Assembly (NCBI RefSeq): GCF_902686445.1
Contig: NC_062214.1
Location: 42,975,454-43,039,453, forward strand
Direction of reading: 5' to 3'
DNA length: 64,000 bases
DNA from: Sciurus carolinensis
Taxonomy: Eukaryota; Chordata; Mammalia; Rodentia; Sciuridae
Of this stretch, positions 22,401-30,117 are shown piece after piece. A program made the translations under genes and the position numbers. The notes beneath the pieces were generated by a model. The model did not search any database, was not told the DNA's origin, and was given only the letters and a program-made list of their open reading frames with translations. The first letter of the stretch is position 1. The number at the start of each line of letters is the position of its first letter.

Positions 22401-23650
22401 TTGTGGGTTAAGCAAGAAAAGAAGATAGCTGTCAGGTGGCCTTCTTCAGAATGCTTACAGAGAGACCTTGGGAATCATGGATTACAAATCTCAAGACTCA
22501 GTCAATTCCAGTATCTTAGTGCCTTCCTCATTAAAAAAAAAAAAAAACAACTTCTTGCTGGGTACAGTGGTGCATGCCTGTAATCCCAGTGGCTTAGGAG
22601 GCTGATTGCAGGAGGATCACAAGTTCAAGACCAGCCTCAGCAACTTAGCCAGACCCTAAGCAACTTGGCAAAGCTCTGTCTCAAAAAATAAAAAGGGCTT
22701 GGGAAGTGACTCAGTGGTTAAACAGTCCTGTGTTCAATCCCTGGTATAAAAGACAAAAAACAAAAAAAAACTGAGTTCTTAATTTCTCTGGCTTTTTGGA
22801 TACCTTATTTCTGTGTAACTGGTTAAAGACTCTAAGAACTTGCCTCGTTTTCAGAGAACAATTATTACCCTTTTCCCCAAAGATTAGACTATTGGAGAAT
22901 CCAGAAATCTCATTTCTGTGAAGCAAATAACTGGAGGGATGGAAAATAAATTTGGGATTCAGAGGGTCTAAACAAGGTCCTCTGATTTTATAATTACATT
23001 CTTAATATTTCGTGTCTCTGCATGTAGTTTAGCACCTCTTCTAGCTGGTCTAGGGAGGGAATTTGTATGTTTGGGAAACAGGGTATGAGATGACATCTAG
23101 TTTAAAAAAGCAGAACTATCTCGGTCTCTTAATTCTTGAAGGTTGTCATAGTGTTGATGCTGATATATTTGAAATATTTAAATGTAATTGAATTATAAAT
23201 AAAGTTGACAATAAAATATCTCCCTTGACCCTTTGATTCAGAGGGAAACAAAAACAATGCCCAGTTTTTCATCATCTCCTTAGTTTTAGGAATGTTTAGA
23301 TCAGCAGCAAAATGTCCTTCCGTTTCCAGCCGTTGCTAAGGGCAGTGCCTCTGCCTCAGTCCCTTCTTTCCCCAGTTTCCATAACTGACTGCCTACACTT
23401 AAAAGAGGTTCTTCACCTACTCATTTTCCCTCAGGCCTTTTTGTTTTCATCTTGTGTTTTTCCACTCTTTTGGCAGACCTGCATGGGCAAGGATGTAACC
23501 CTTCACGTCTCAGCAAGCAACCCCGCTATGTTGCTCTACCAGAAGTTTGGATTCAAGACTGAAGAGTATGTTTTAGATTTTTATGATAAATATTACCCGT
23601 TGGAGAGTACAGAGTGTAAACATGCGTTCTTTCTGAGGCTGCGGCGCTGA
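4286..23650 (+). CDS. KAT14: KAT14 (CSRP2BP/ATAC2) histone acetyltransferase, last seven coding exons; 5' part outside window
   Basis: Recognised from the protein. The spliced exons give 615 residues plus a split first codon, closely matching the C-terminal ~79% of mammalian KAT14 (about 782 aa in human, from memory). Family knowledge: KAT14 is a nuclear GNAT-family lysine acetyltransferase subunit of the ATAC co-activator complex (with KAT2A/GCN5 or KAT2B) and binds CSRP2. Seen here: a Trp-rich block in the first exon, a long charged and Ser/Pro-rich middle (exons 6647 and 7277), then a C-terminal GNAT fold with the acetyl-CoA loop RRAGIA in exon 20982 and the closing strand-helix region (ASNPAMLLYQKFGF) in the last exon. 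Junction phases are 1,1,0,2,1,0 and the joined frame has no stop before TGA at 23648-23650. Introns are 2179, 210, 10641, 883, 1299 and 2304 bases. The upstream exons (N-terminal zinc-binding part) are not in the window. Confidence 0.96.
4725..5250 (-). mobile_element. Ancient LINE-derived relic, split by a SINE
   Basis: tttttattatagaaatttaaaagcatacagaggc...ccttactccaacaatag, continued after the SINE by cagcccatcttgttttatg...gaagcaaattccaggcatc. Orientation inferred. Confidence 0.55.
4832..4980 (+). mobile_element. Decayed B1-dID SINE with short-tandem-repeat tail
   Basis: gatggaggatcacaggttcgag and gttggagatgtagctcagaagtagagc are recognisable. The tail has grown into the (AATA)/(GTAA)/(CATA) array at 4978-5042. 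Confidence 0.7.
5251..5482 (-). mobile_element. B1-dID SINE with ID-like right half
   Basis: ggcttcatgcatgctgggcacacactctaccactgag, then ttttgaggcaggttctcac and the B1 half. Confidence 0.85.
5500..6028. mobile_element. Probable old LINE-derived stretch
   Basis: AT-rich; ccttggacatctttccattac, gccattccccttttgatgg and ctgtatcaaagggcatatt are typical of antisense LINE 3' regions. Family and exact limits not determined. Confidence 0.4.
6029..6162 (+). mobile_element. ID SINE with extended AT-rich tail
   Basis: ID core (ggctggagttgtggttcatt...gattctcagcaccac), then the sciurid-type tail with (ATAA)n and an aggtgcattgacaactaaa segment. Confidence 0.85.
6420..6626 (+). mobile_element. B1-dID SINE abutting KAT14 exon 6647
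   Basis: B1 half (gtggcacatgtctgtaatcccag), repeated cttagtgaggccc part and ID half (gttcagtggtttggtgcccc...ccccagcaccc), A-rich tail ending at 6626. Confidence 0.9.
6647..7066 (+). CDS. KAT14: KAT14 coding exon, basic and Ser/Pro-rich linker
   Basis: 420 bases. The acceptor is gtttattttctag/CA. The codon split over the junction gives Ala, followed by ASKPTLDPIITVEGLRKR. The exon continues through a Lys/Arg/Glu-rich helical stretch and a Ser/Thr/Pro-rich low-complexity stretch (SSLSSSDRTPLTSPSPSPSL), likely disordered. The donor is CATG/gtaaga, strong, phase 1. A B1-dID SINE ends only about 20 bases before the acceptor (see findings). Confidence 0.97.
7067..7276 (+). other. KAT14: KAT14 short intron, 210 bases, with ID insertion
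   Basis: GT-AG intron (gtaaga...gtgcag). About 95 of its bases are an ID element plus one copy of its target-site duplication, so the pre-insertion intron was near 115 bases. Confidence 0.9.
7155..7232 (-). mobile_element. ID SINE in short KAT14 intron
   Basis: Reads tttgtggttctggctattgaacccagg...gagctacaccctcagcc. Flanked by near-perfect 17-base repeats (7138-7154 and 7233-7249, 16/17). Confidence 0.88.
7277..7845 (+). CDS. KAT14: KAT14 coding exon, acidic then basic central region
   Basis: 569 bases, the largest exon here. The acceptor is tctgtgcag/AT, giving Asp then DDEMEGDGVIDPG. An acidic stretch (EIESEEEKPDRMDVDSED) is followed by a Lys/Arg-rich part, then the conserved block YTPVSIYEEKLLLKRLEA and LPLFDLDQVVNAALLLVDG. 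It ends in frame at Gln with donor CAG/gtgatg (phase 0). If the intron were retained, a stop would follow within three codons. The next exon is 10.6 kb away. Confidence 0.97.
7935..8141 (-). mobile_element. B1-dID SINE
   Basis: gggttgagcccaggggtgc...gagacagggcctcactaag...gcctcccgattcactgggatt. Confidence 0.9.
8355..8561 (-). mobile_element. B1-dID SINE with perfect target-site duplication
   Basis: Full composite; 14-base direct repeat caagtcatgatttt at 8341-8354 and 8562-8575. Confidence 0.95.
9225..9422 (+). mobile_element. hAT-type DNA transposon fossil
   Basis: ccagggattggcagatttttatataaagg...gctttgtaggccacacagtctag...ggctggatttggcctatgggctatagtttgac, matching a common mammalian non-autonomous element with ends near caggggttggcaaac. 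Confidence 0.7.
9955..10185. mobile_element. Ancient LINE-derived relic
   Basis: ttaactgtgaaatgtgtcatagagatag...gtgttacaaacaccttagaagtcc...gagccactctctttcag; same class as 4725-5250. Confidence 0.45.
10205..10392 (+). mobile_element. B1-dID SINE
   Basis: ctataatcccagttatttggcagcctgaggcagg...gggaggatagctcagtggtaaagtgccc. Confidence 0.88.
10500..10858 (+). mobile_element. MaLR-like LTR relic
   Basis: cccaacctctgttacctgtgaatgaatgtgacc...ggacccttaatccaatccaactgatgtc...gaggccacatgaagacaggcagagattag. Coding potential none. Confidence 0.65.
10875..10971 (-). mobile_element. ID SINE with perfect target-site duplication
   Basis: Poly-T, ggtgctggggatagaacccaggg...gagctatctccccagccc. 15-base repeat cagttaatttctttt at 10860-10874 and 10972-10986. 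Confidence 0.95.
11513..11698 (+). mobile_element. B1-dID SINE
   Basis: gtatggtggcgcctgcctgtagtcccag...gggctggggatgtgcctcagtggttaag. Confidence 0.9.
12160..12352 (+). mobile_element. B1-dID SINE
   Basis: cacaagcctgtgatcccagtgac...gggctgaagatataactcagtggtaaagtac. Confidence 0.88.
13097..13292 (-). mobile_element. B1-dID SINE
   Basis: ggtactagggtttgaacacagg...gagagagggtcttgctaag...acctcagcctcccaagtctctgg. Confidence 0.9.
13293..14667. other. Pyrimidine- and AT-rich stretch without a gene
   Basis: Several overlapping open stretches here are low-complexity Phe/Leu/Ser translations. The part around 14050-14180 resembles an old repeat I cannot name. No exon or RNA gene seen. Confidence 0.5.
14682..14788 (-). 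mobile_element. ID SINE with perfect target-site duplication
   Basis: (GTTT)n tail in reverse, tggtgctggggattgaaccgag, lesion-bearing A/B boxes. 14-base repeat agtactcatctatt at 14668-14681 and 14789-14802. Confidence 0.93.
14852..14982 (-). mobile_element. B1-dID SINE, truncated
   Basis: dID half and beginning of the B1 half only; stops after gctggccttgaacttgca, where LINE sequence follows. Confidence 0.85.
15000..15385 (-). mobile_element. L1 ORF2 3' relic
   Basis: gtgaataatgcttctatgaac...ggtatatatttaggagtggaattactgggtc...cattcccaccaacc...gtggtatctcactgtagttttgatttg: antisense of the L1 ORF2 end. Full of breaks, non-coding. Confidence 0.8.
16050..17045 (+). mobile_element. Long ancient interspersed repeat, split by a SINE
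   Basis: ttaattgagtacctaagatgtgccaggcattattc...ccttatggagctgatc...gtggaggtaacacttgaac... and, after the SINE, agattctggcttatgtgcagac. Close to a widespread mammalian LINE-like consensus; the family name is uncertain. Confidence 0.6.
16604..16840 (-). mobile_element. B1-dID SINE with internal (TTTA)n
   Basis: ggtactggagattgaaccg, an expanded ttatttattc middle, then the B1 half. Interrupts the ancient repeat at 16050-17045. Confidence 0.9.
17085..17560 (-). mobile_element. Ancient LTR-like repeat
   Basis: cattagttttctgttgctacattacaaaccatcccaaaatttagtggc...gattggtcacaacc...ggcccacccagattcaaggggaggggaaattgac. Same family as 32490 and 35497. Confidence 0.6.
18487..18623 (+). CDS. KAT14: KAT14 coding exon preceding the GNAT domain
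   Basis: 137 bases. The acceptor is ctttcacatag/ACT, with a good pyrimidine tract. It encodes TALPSRKGFRHQTTKFLYRL and ends in SRILKPYI plus two bases of an Arg codon (phase 2). The donor is ATCAG/gtatat. Confidence 0.96.
18624..20981 (+). other. KAT14: Two SINE-poor KAT14 introns around exon 19507
   Basis: Intron 18624-19506 (883 bases) and intron 19683-20981 (1299 bases). Neither contains a recognisable B1-dID or ID copy, in contrast to the rest of the window. About 20500-20640 resembles the ancient LINE-like class seen at 4725 and 9955. I see no RNA gene in them. Confidence 0.8.
19507..19682 (+). CDS. KAT14: KAT14 coding exon, start of GNAT region
   Basis: 176 bases. The first base completes the split Arg codon, then RDYETKPPKLQLLSQI and, near the end, DYCYVRPNHIPTINSMCQEF. 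The donor after TGGCCTG is gtatgt (phase 1). The acceptor reads tgtggtgctggag/G: G at -3 and a purine-rich last ten bases make it poor by consensus, although frame and protein identity fix the junction. Confidence 0.95.
20982..21172 (+). CDS. KAT14: KAT14 coding exon, GNAT core with acetyl-CoA loop
   Basis: 191 bases. The acceptor is tttctttag/GC (split Gly codon). It encodes GIDLSECLQYPDFSVVVLYK, the beta-strand IIAFGFMVPD and the motif A segment ISFLFVHPEWRRAGIATFMI. RRAGIA fits the GNAT R/Q-x-x-G-x-G/A pyrophosphate-binding loop. It ends at YHLIQ, codon-complete (phase 0). The donor reads ATTCAG/gcaagt: a GC donor, not GT. Confidence 0.96.
21173..23476 (+). other. KAT14: KAT14 GC-AG intron, 2304 bases
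   Basis: Begins gcaagtag and ends cttttggcag. Contains one B1-dID at 22554. The stretches 21200-22550 and 22775-23476 are AT-rich with no recognised element or gene. Confidence 0.9.
22554..22760 (+). mobile_element. B1-dID SINE in the GC-AG intron
   Basis: gctgggtacagtggtgcatgcctgtaatcccag...gtgactcagtggttaaacag. Confidence 0.9.
23477..23650 (+). CDS. KAT14: KAT14 terminal coding exon
   Basis: 174 coding bases including TGA at 23648-23650. The acceptor is cactcttttggcag/ACC. It encodes TCMGKDVTLHVSASNPAMLL, the GNAT motif B part YQKFGFKTEEYVLDFYDKYY, and ends HAFFLRLRR. The frame is open upstream of the acceptor for about 165 bases, but that part is intron: the protein match begins exactly at the AG. 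Confidence 0.97.
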   Translation, partial: TCMGKDVTLHVSASNPAMLLYQKFGFKTEEYVLDFYDKYYPLESTECKHAFFLRLRR

Positions 23651-24195
23651 CATGAACCCGGCTCTTCCAGAGAAATGTGTGGGCTATCAGAGAATGGGTC
23701 TTCACAGAGACCTGCAGGCAGTCACTCATTTCATAGTGGGCTCTCATCTCCTCTGCAATTAGACAGATGGGCCTCCACACCTCAGCTGGGAGAACCGAGC
23801 ATTGGGCAGTGGAGTGAGTGCTGAGGAGCAGTCACCCTTTAGTCCTTCGTGGAGCAACCTTCAGCCAACATCCTGGATTCCATCATTTACTAAAACTGAA
23901 TACTGCTGCTGTCCCTCCCTCCACCTGACAGCTTGTGAGAATGAAGGAACTTCTAGATTGATATTCTTGGTGAGAGAGAATCTGTGTGTCTTAATTTAGA
24001 GGACAGGAAACCCAAGAAGGCACTGTGTCCTGGGATAAGAGAAATGATTACAGAAAAGGATTCCTACCCTATTCCCAGTCAGTGATGTATTGACATTAGG
24101 TCCAGGAGGACTTCTAGGGCATTGAAGTTCTCTTGACTTTTGCTGACTTCTGTCACTGTCAGGAAAAATAAACTAAATATCTGTGTCTACATATG
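23651..24195 (+). other. KAT14: KAT14 3' UTR
   Basis: Sequence from the stop codon to the expected cleavage point, about 545 bases, free of SINEs, unlike the introns around it. The end is inferred from the AATAAA at 24167 and a T/G-rich stretch following it. Longer isoforms using later signals cannot be excluded. Confidence 0.7.
24167..24172 (+). terminator. KAT14: Poly(A) signal AATAAA of KAT14
   Basis: Canonical AATAAA, 517 bases after the stop codon, followed about 30 bases later by a GT-rich stretch (tctgttgtacctgttgc) that fits a downstream element. It is the first canonical hexamer after the stop in the right orientation. Confidence 0.75.
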
Positions 24196-26654
24196 GCTTT
24201 ATCTGTTGTACCTGTTGCATTTCCTTGTAGGAATGGGCCTGGGAATGAAGGATCTCATTCTTCCCATGGTCTGAGAAGTTGGTCTGGGGTTGGAGTGGTC
24301 AAGCTGGCTGCCATTTAGATTGCCTCCCCTGGCCTTTCCATTTGCACCATAGAAATAGAGGTGTGGGTGTTGCAAGCAGAACCTGCCATGGATATGACCT
24401 GCCCCCATCAGCAGGACAAGGCTGCTTGGTGTGTTTGTGGAGTTTGAAGATGGACTGTCAATCTGGTGTTTTGGGACCCAACAAGAACATTTCTAAAACA
24501 ATCAGATATTCTCAAATAAGAATCTTATTAACAACTCATGGGCAGGGCTTTAATTCAGCAGGTAGCTTTTAGACCTTCTTTATAAGTAGGGGTTCTTAAC
24601 TTGTGGAACATGAATTACTTTAAAAATCCAAAGGAAGCTAAGTGCTCTGTAGAAAACTCTCATGCATATTTAAGATTTTGCATCAGAGCTCTGTGGACAC
24701 TAGATCCTCTGTTCCCTGTGCTGTACTTGCAGCCAGCTTGAATCCCTTTGTTCAAGAGAAGCTTGTTGTTCTGTCACCTGGAGAAGCATGTTAGGCTCCC
24801 TTTCATTTGTATGGGAACTCATAGCAGCACTCCTCATGTCTTTGTTTTTCTTTCTTCTCCTCTTTTACTTCCAAAAGTTTTCTACCTTTCAAAGATTTTT
24901 TGTTGACAAAAGAATTATAAGCCCCACAAGTAAAACTGAGGAAACAACATTTTCCAAGCATAGAAACCATCTTGTAACTGTTGTGTGTGAATATTAAGAT
25001 GTCTTGTTGCAGATAGTGGCTCGGGCGATTATCTCCTTAACTTCATGTAGCTGAAGGAGGCTGTGGTTGTTTTAATTGACTTTTATTTCTTATTTTGAAA
25101 CAGGGTCTTGCTAAGTTGCTGGGCCTTGCTGAATTGCTAAGACTGATTTTGAATTTGTAATCCTCCTGCCTCAGCCTTTTCAGTTGCTGGGATTATAGGC
25201 ACGTACCTCAGCACCCAGCATTAATTAACTCTTTGTTTTACATCTTTTAATTATATGGAAATTTTCAGTCATGCAGAAAGTCAGAGAATGATGCAGCAGA
25301 ACACCACTACCCATACTCAACATTTACCAAGTCTTTGCATTGTTTGCTTCTTTCTTTGCTGAAAAAATATTTTGACGTAAATCCAGGTGTCCTATATTCT
25401 GTAACTACTCATTTAGGTAGATATTTTTAACAAATATGGATATTTTCTTTTTTATTTTCATTTTATTACCTTTTTAAATATTTATTCAGTCATATTAATT
25501 ATAAAAATTGATGGATTTCACTGACATTTCCACACATGCATATATCATGTTTGAATTATATAACTGGATATTTTCTTCTATCAATGCTTATTATCACTTT
25601 TCTAACCAAACAAACACATTTTTGGAATTGTCTCATTGGCAACCTGTAGTCAGACCCTCTGGATTGTTTCACAGTTGGTAAGTTTGTATCAGCAGCCAGG
25701 CATGGTTGGTGTGATAACTAGTCAGTCTCCTGACCTCTTATTCCCCTGCCACTGATTTGTCACAGATCAGTTACCCTGTGGAGTGTCCCACATTATGGGT
25801 TATCTCTTTAATCCTTGAGGTGTCCTTTGTGGGGCAAGGTGAGGAGTGGGCCTGGCCTTGTCTCTCAGCAGGAGTCCTAGGGGAAGCCTACTTTCCCTAT
25901 CCCAGTCCTATTCCTGGTTGGGCATTGGGATAGGATCATTTCCCACGGTGGTACAGGGGCTGCTGTTGATTTTGATCTACCTTCTTCTCCAGACTTTCCC
26001 CTGGACTAGCACTGTAATAAATTCTTAACTAGTCCTTTAAATTGTGGATTCTCCACAATGCAAAGGGTCAAGGTATGGAGGATGTTTTGGGATTTGCAAT
26101 CCTACTTTGAAATTTGAAGTTAGGAGAGGGTTGTTTTTTGTTTGTTTGTTTTGTTTTTTCATGCCATAAAAGTGGGCATGAATTTTAAAAAACTGAGGAA
26201 TCCTGTCTAGAGTTGTGTATTCTTGAAGAGTTTGGATTTTCTCTCAGAAGTGGACTTTTATAGTCCAGCTGGGCCTTCAGTACCTTGTGGGGGTGGGAGT
26301 GTGACCAGAATCAACGATGTCCCTATTTCTCCAGTCTTTCTAGGGAGGTTGAGCTCTGTTTATAAGCAGGATGTTTAGGTGCCAGAATCTTAATTTTGAA
26401 TTTTTTAAGTACAGTTAACATATTTTGTGTAAAGTATGCATCCTCTAAAAGCCACATTGCCTTGGGGGTCTCTCCTGGAACTGTCTCCTGTCTCAACCAC
26501 AGCCCTAGGGAGAAGCTCCAGGTCACTCCACAACACTGAATTGCATTGCACACTGTGATTAAGGATATCCTTCAGACATCTAATCGCAAGAAATTGGGAT
26601 AAAGAATAATGTATCTCAATTCTGGGAATGGCTGTAGGGTTATAATGCTTCATT
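24196..26654. other. Intergenic sequence downstream of KAT14
   Basis: Contains one B1 half (25081) and an old LINE-like stretch near 25240-25400. 24600-24700 may be the end of a hAT relic (ggggttcttaacttgtgg). The rest shows nothing recognised. Confidence 0.5.
25081..25220 (-). mobile_element. B1-dID SINE, B1 half only
   Basis: tattttgaaacagggtcttgc...cctcagccttttcagttgctgggatt; dID half missing. Confidence 0.85.
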
Positions 26655-26672
26655 AGAAAACACTCACCTTAC

Positions 26673-26771
26673 GGGCTGGGGAGATAGCTCAGTCGGTAGA
26701 GTGCTTGCCTTGCAAGCACAAGGCCCTGGGTTCGATCCCCAGCACCACAAAAAAAAAAAAAAAGAAAAGAA
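26673..26771 (+). mobile_element. ID SINE, near-consensus, intact tRNA-like promoter
   Basis: Core gggctggggagatagctcag, A box tagctcagtcggtagagtgc, B box ggttcgatcccc, then poly-A. Flanked by a perfect 18-base target-site duplication (26655-26672 and 26772-26789). The best-preserved ID in the window. Confidence 0.95.
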
Positions 26772-26864
26772 AGAAAACACTCACCTTACATACTTGGTTC
26801 ACTAGTACACACTTGACCCTAAGAAGCATCGCTATTATCAATTAGAAACTGGTTAACTGTGAAT

Positions 26865-26955
26865 ATCATACTTCAGCTGCCTCATCTGTAAAATGGGGTC
26901 AATAATACCTACCTTGTAGGTTTATAGTGACCAACATAAGTTGAGAAAAGTCACA
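26865..26955 (+). mobile_element. MIR SINE relic
   Basis: ctgcctcatctgtaaaatggggtcaataatacctaccttgtagg: the conserved MIR 3' core. Confidence 0.8.
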
Positions 26956-27239
26956 AATGGAAGACCCTTAATTCAAAGTTGGGCAGTAGGTCAGAGCCTG
27001 CAGCCTTTCCTGTTCTGACTAAACCCTGAAGGAGGGGGACTGGGAGGTGGGGGAAAAGATGTGTGTGCTTGACTCACTTCTACCCCCAGTGCCCAGAACT
27101 GCTAGCACAGAGTGGAGCTCCGCACTCCTGGAATGAGTGATGGAGGAAATAAACTGTGCAGCAGGGGCTCAGTGGAGTGAGAGGCCTCAGTGATGCCTTG
27201 GTTTCTTCACTCTGCATAGAATATTTTTGTTTATCAGAA

Positions 27240-27600
27240 ATTAAATGTTTCTCATTGGATAGGTGAAGGCAATTCTCAATCCTTAGAACCCTACAACATT
27301 GTACACAGGTTCTCTTACACCAGGGGAACCCCTACTAAAGTAAAGTCTATAAGTTTGGATCGTGTGAAGGCATTGTGGGACACGTCTCTCCTATCCCAGC
27401 TTCCCATCTGTAGATGTGATCTCTTCCTCTCACACACGCTCTTGCACATGCTATACTGTGAAGTGCTCACAGTATAGCTAAACTGATGCTAGTGGTAAGA
27501 TGTGCCCTTGAACCTCCAGAACTGTGAGTTAAATAACCTTTTTGCTTTGTAAGGCTACCTAACCTCGGGTATCTTACAGTAATGAAAACTGGCTAATGTA
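27240..27600 (+). mobile_element. Probable LTR relic
   Basis: The right end gtgcccttgaacctccagaactgtgagttaaataac...ggtatcttacagtaatgaaaactggctaatg fits a MaLR-type LTR 3' end. The left limit is unclear. Confidence 0.5.
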
Positions 27601-28004
27601 GATGGATTGGCTTCAGGCAAGCCCATGTGTATAGAAGGTTAGAAGGTATTGACCACTAACAGGGTGGGGAAAGGAGAGGGAGAGGAGCAGTAAATCAAGC
27701 ATTTGCTGATTTCTCTGGTATACATACTCTCACTGTGGCTGATTCGTAGCCACCAATGTGATCTTATGGTACCAGAGTTAGAAGGACAAGCACAGTGGTA
27801 TGTCTGTCCTACAGATAACAATGGATGAGAACAATACATGGGCATGAGAGAACAAGATAATAGTAACAAGTAGTAAAGTAACTAGCATGTTCTAAATTTT
27901 GAGTATCATCTTTTTTTTTCTTTTTTCCTTTTTCATCTCCTGTCTTTCCTCTTCCTCCTCCCTTCCTCCCTTCCTTTTTTTCTCTTTTCTTTTTCTTTCT
28001 CTCT

Positions 28005-28070
28005 TCCTGAGTAAACCCAGGGCCTCTCACACACACATTCTACCACTGAGCTTTATTCCCCAGCCCCATC
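28005..28070 (-). mobile_element. ID-like SINE fragment
   Basis: gtaaacccagggcctctcac...accactgagctttattccccagcccc, after a long pyrimidine tract. Confidence 0.7.
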
Positions 28071-28118
28071 TTTATTTTTTTATATGATTAATTCAATTGT
28101 AAATTCATATAATTTTAG

Positions 28119-28208
28119 CTTTTTTTTTTTTTTTTTTTTTTTGGTACCAGGGGTTGAATTCAGGGGTACTCAACCTCTGAACCACATCTCCAGCCCCCCG
28201 CCTTTTTT
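28119..28208 (-). mobile_element. B1-dID SINE, dID half, split from its B1 half
   Basis: Poly-T, ggtaccaggggttgaattcagg...ccacatctccagcccc. Appears to be one insertion with 28553-28704 (see findings). Confidence 0.85.
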
Positions 28209-28552
28209 TAAATAAAAAAGTGACATTCTTTATTTATCAAACCTTCTTAAACACCAAAATGCATTCATCTTTCTGCTTAGGTTCCTTTTTTTTTTTTTTT
28301 TTCCTTAGATAAATGGAAAAATCACATTTATTTTCTGGTTATAAAAGTAATACTTTTTAAAGTTAAATTTTAAAATTGGAAAGCATATACATTTTTAAAA
28401 AAATCATTATTTTGTAACTCAGATAAAGAGAATCTCAGTTTTTCATATGAACACACAAATACATATACCTATATCCTTGATTACATAGAGGTTTAACATA
28501 GATTCTTCCTCAGAGGGGATTTTAGAGACTGACACCCACCCATCCTGGTGCC
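28209..28552. other. Unidentified 345-base segment inside a SINE
   Basis: AT-rich, with two poly-T runs. On the minus strand an AATAAA follows a short A/G-rich stretch. It is bounded on both sides by ctccagccc, which could be its target-site duplication or simply the SINE's own sequence. Confidence 0.5.
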
Positions 28553-28704
28553 TCTCCAGCCCTTTTTTGTATTTTATTTAGAGACAGGGTTTTACTGAGT
28601 TGCTTAGCGCCTCGCTTTTGCTGAGGCTGGCTTTGAACTTGTGATCCTCCTGCCTCAGCCTCCTGAGCTGCTGGAATTACAGGCAGGCACCTCCATGCCC
28701 AGCT
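28553..28704 (-). mobile_element. B1-dID SINE, B1 half
   Basis: ccagcccttttttgtatttt...gagacagggttttactgag...gcctcagcctcctgagctgctgg. Confidence 0.88.
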
Positions 28705-29117
28705 GACTTTAATTTTAGCTTTTAACAATGACTTGAAAAAATCCTATAATCTTTACTGTCAGCACTGTGTGCAGTCCTGGACCTATGCAGAGTGGCTGAC
28801 CTAGTGGTCCCACAGGCAGAGAACACAGAACAGGTTCTAGCGCTTGCTGTGTGCTGCCCACAGGTCTCGTCTGGGACAGGGATAGAGCTACCTTCTAAAT
28901 GTTCCTGTGCTACCAAGAGTAACTGGTGGGGGTGGCAAGGAAAGATCAAGGAGTTGTCTGAAGCCCTGAGAGGTGGTGGTCACAGACTCACATTATCCAT
29001 TATCCATTTGTGGCTGTTGTGGCCTCTAAGTTGGTTGCAGTAGACCCTGTACTGCAACACATATCCTACAGCTCAGAGCTTCTGCATCACTTCAAACCAC
29101 AGTAAAGCTATTAATTT

Positions 29118-29206
29118 AAAAGTGGGGCAGCTGGTGATAAAACATAGTGGAAAATCACTTGACCAACATGCACTAGGGTTTGGGTTCTTGGGTTTGATCC
29201 CCAGGA
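29118..29206 (+). mobile_element. Decayed ID-like SINE
   Basis: Weak resemblance: cactagggtttggg...gggtttgatccccaggaacc. B box recognisable; A box largely gone. Confidence 0.5.
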
Positions 29207-29344
29207 ACCTGTAGAAGAAGCAAATCGCCTTCTCCTTCCCTCCATGTCCTTTAGCTCAGATAACATCACCACTCACTACCAATACCTTGCCCACACTAAA
29301 AACTTTAGCCACTACTTGCTCTGTCCCTATTCCTCCTGGTCATT

Positions 29345-29665
29345 TGGGACCAAGTTCTAAATATTTGTGTCCCCTGTAAAAATCAAATGTTGAGACTTAA
29401 TCCCTAAAACAATGATATTAAGAGGTAGAACTTTGGGGAAGAGAGTGCTGGGGAATAGGATTAGTGCTCTTATGAAAAAGGCCCAGTGGGGTCATTTGCC
29501 CTTCTGCCCTGGGAGGTTCATAGCTGTCTGTGAACCAGAGTGAACACTCACCAGGTGCCTTAATCTTGGACTTTGAACCTCCAGAACTTTAAGCAATAAA
29601 TGTCTGTGGTCTAAGTCATCTAGTCCATGATATTTTGTTGTAGCAGCCTGGAGGGACTAGGACAT
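29345..29665 (+). mobile_element. MaLR (MST/MLT1-like) solo LTR
   Basis: caaatgttgagacttaatccctaaaacaatgatattaagagg...gcctt aatcttggactttgaacctccagaac...caataaatgtctgtgg...gtagcagcctggagggactaggaca. A near-complete plus-strand LTR. Confidence 0.8.
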
Positions 29666-29815
29666 CCTACCTTGGGCATCTCTTGCCTGAGTCACTGTGC
29701 CAGGCTCTAAGTGCCTCCTGCTTTCATTCATCTCTAGCCTGCTGCCAGGTGTTTGTATTCTTTTAGAAACAACCACTGCCACCACCACCAACAGCAACAA
29801 ACTAATGTTTTGGAG

Positions 29816-29936
29816 CTGGGGCTGTAGCTCAGTGACAGAGCACTTGCCTAGCATGTGTGAGGCAAGGGGTTCGACCATTAGCACCACATAAAAATAAACA
29901 AAGGCATGCTGTCCATCTATAACTACAAAAAAATTA
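29816..29936 (+). mobile_element. ID SINE with extended tail
   Basis: ggggctgtagctcagtgacagagc...ggttcgaccattagcacc, then ataaaaataaac and gtccatctataactac. Confidence 0.88.
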
Positions 29937-30046
29937 AATTATGTTTTGAACATAAATCAATGGAAACACAATATAGAAACATTTTTAAATAAAAGAAAAA
30001 ACATAATTTCATACCTGCAATTACTTTCTTTTTGGTCAGGTTTTTT

Positions 30047-30109
30047 TTTTTTTTGCGGTGCTGGGCTTGCAAGGCAAGCACTCTACCAACTGAGCTATAT
30101 CCCCAGCCC
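30047..30109 (-). mobile_element. ID SINE lacking its B box
   Basis: gcggtgctggg joins directly to cttgcaaggcaagcactct. About 22 bases containing the B box are absent. Flanked by a 16-base repeat (30031-30046 and 30110-30125). Confidence 0.92.
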
Positions 30110-30117
30110 TTTGGTCA

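Noticed and set aside
23312..23476. In-frame open stretch upstream of the last KAT14 exon, with an ATG
   Set aside because: The known KAT14 protein joins HLIQ directly to TCMGKD at the cag/ACC acceptor. The upstream part has no family similarity and looks like an intronic pyrimidine-rich region.
26673..26745. tRNA-like sequence with A and B boxes
   Set aside because: It is an ID SINE with poly-A and target-site duplication. It cannot form a full tRNA cloverleaf with a discriminator end, so it is not a tRNA gene.
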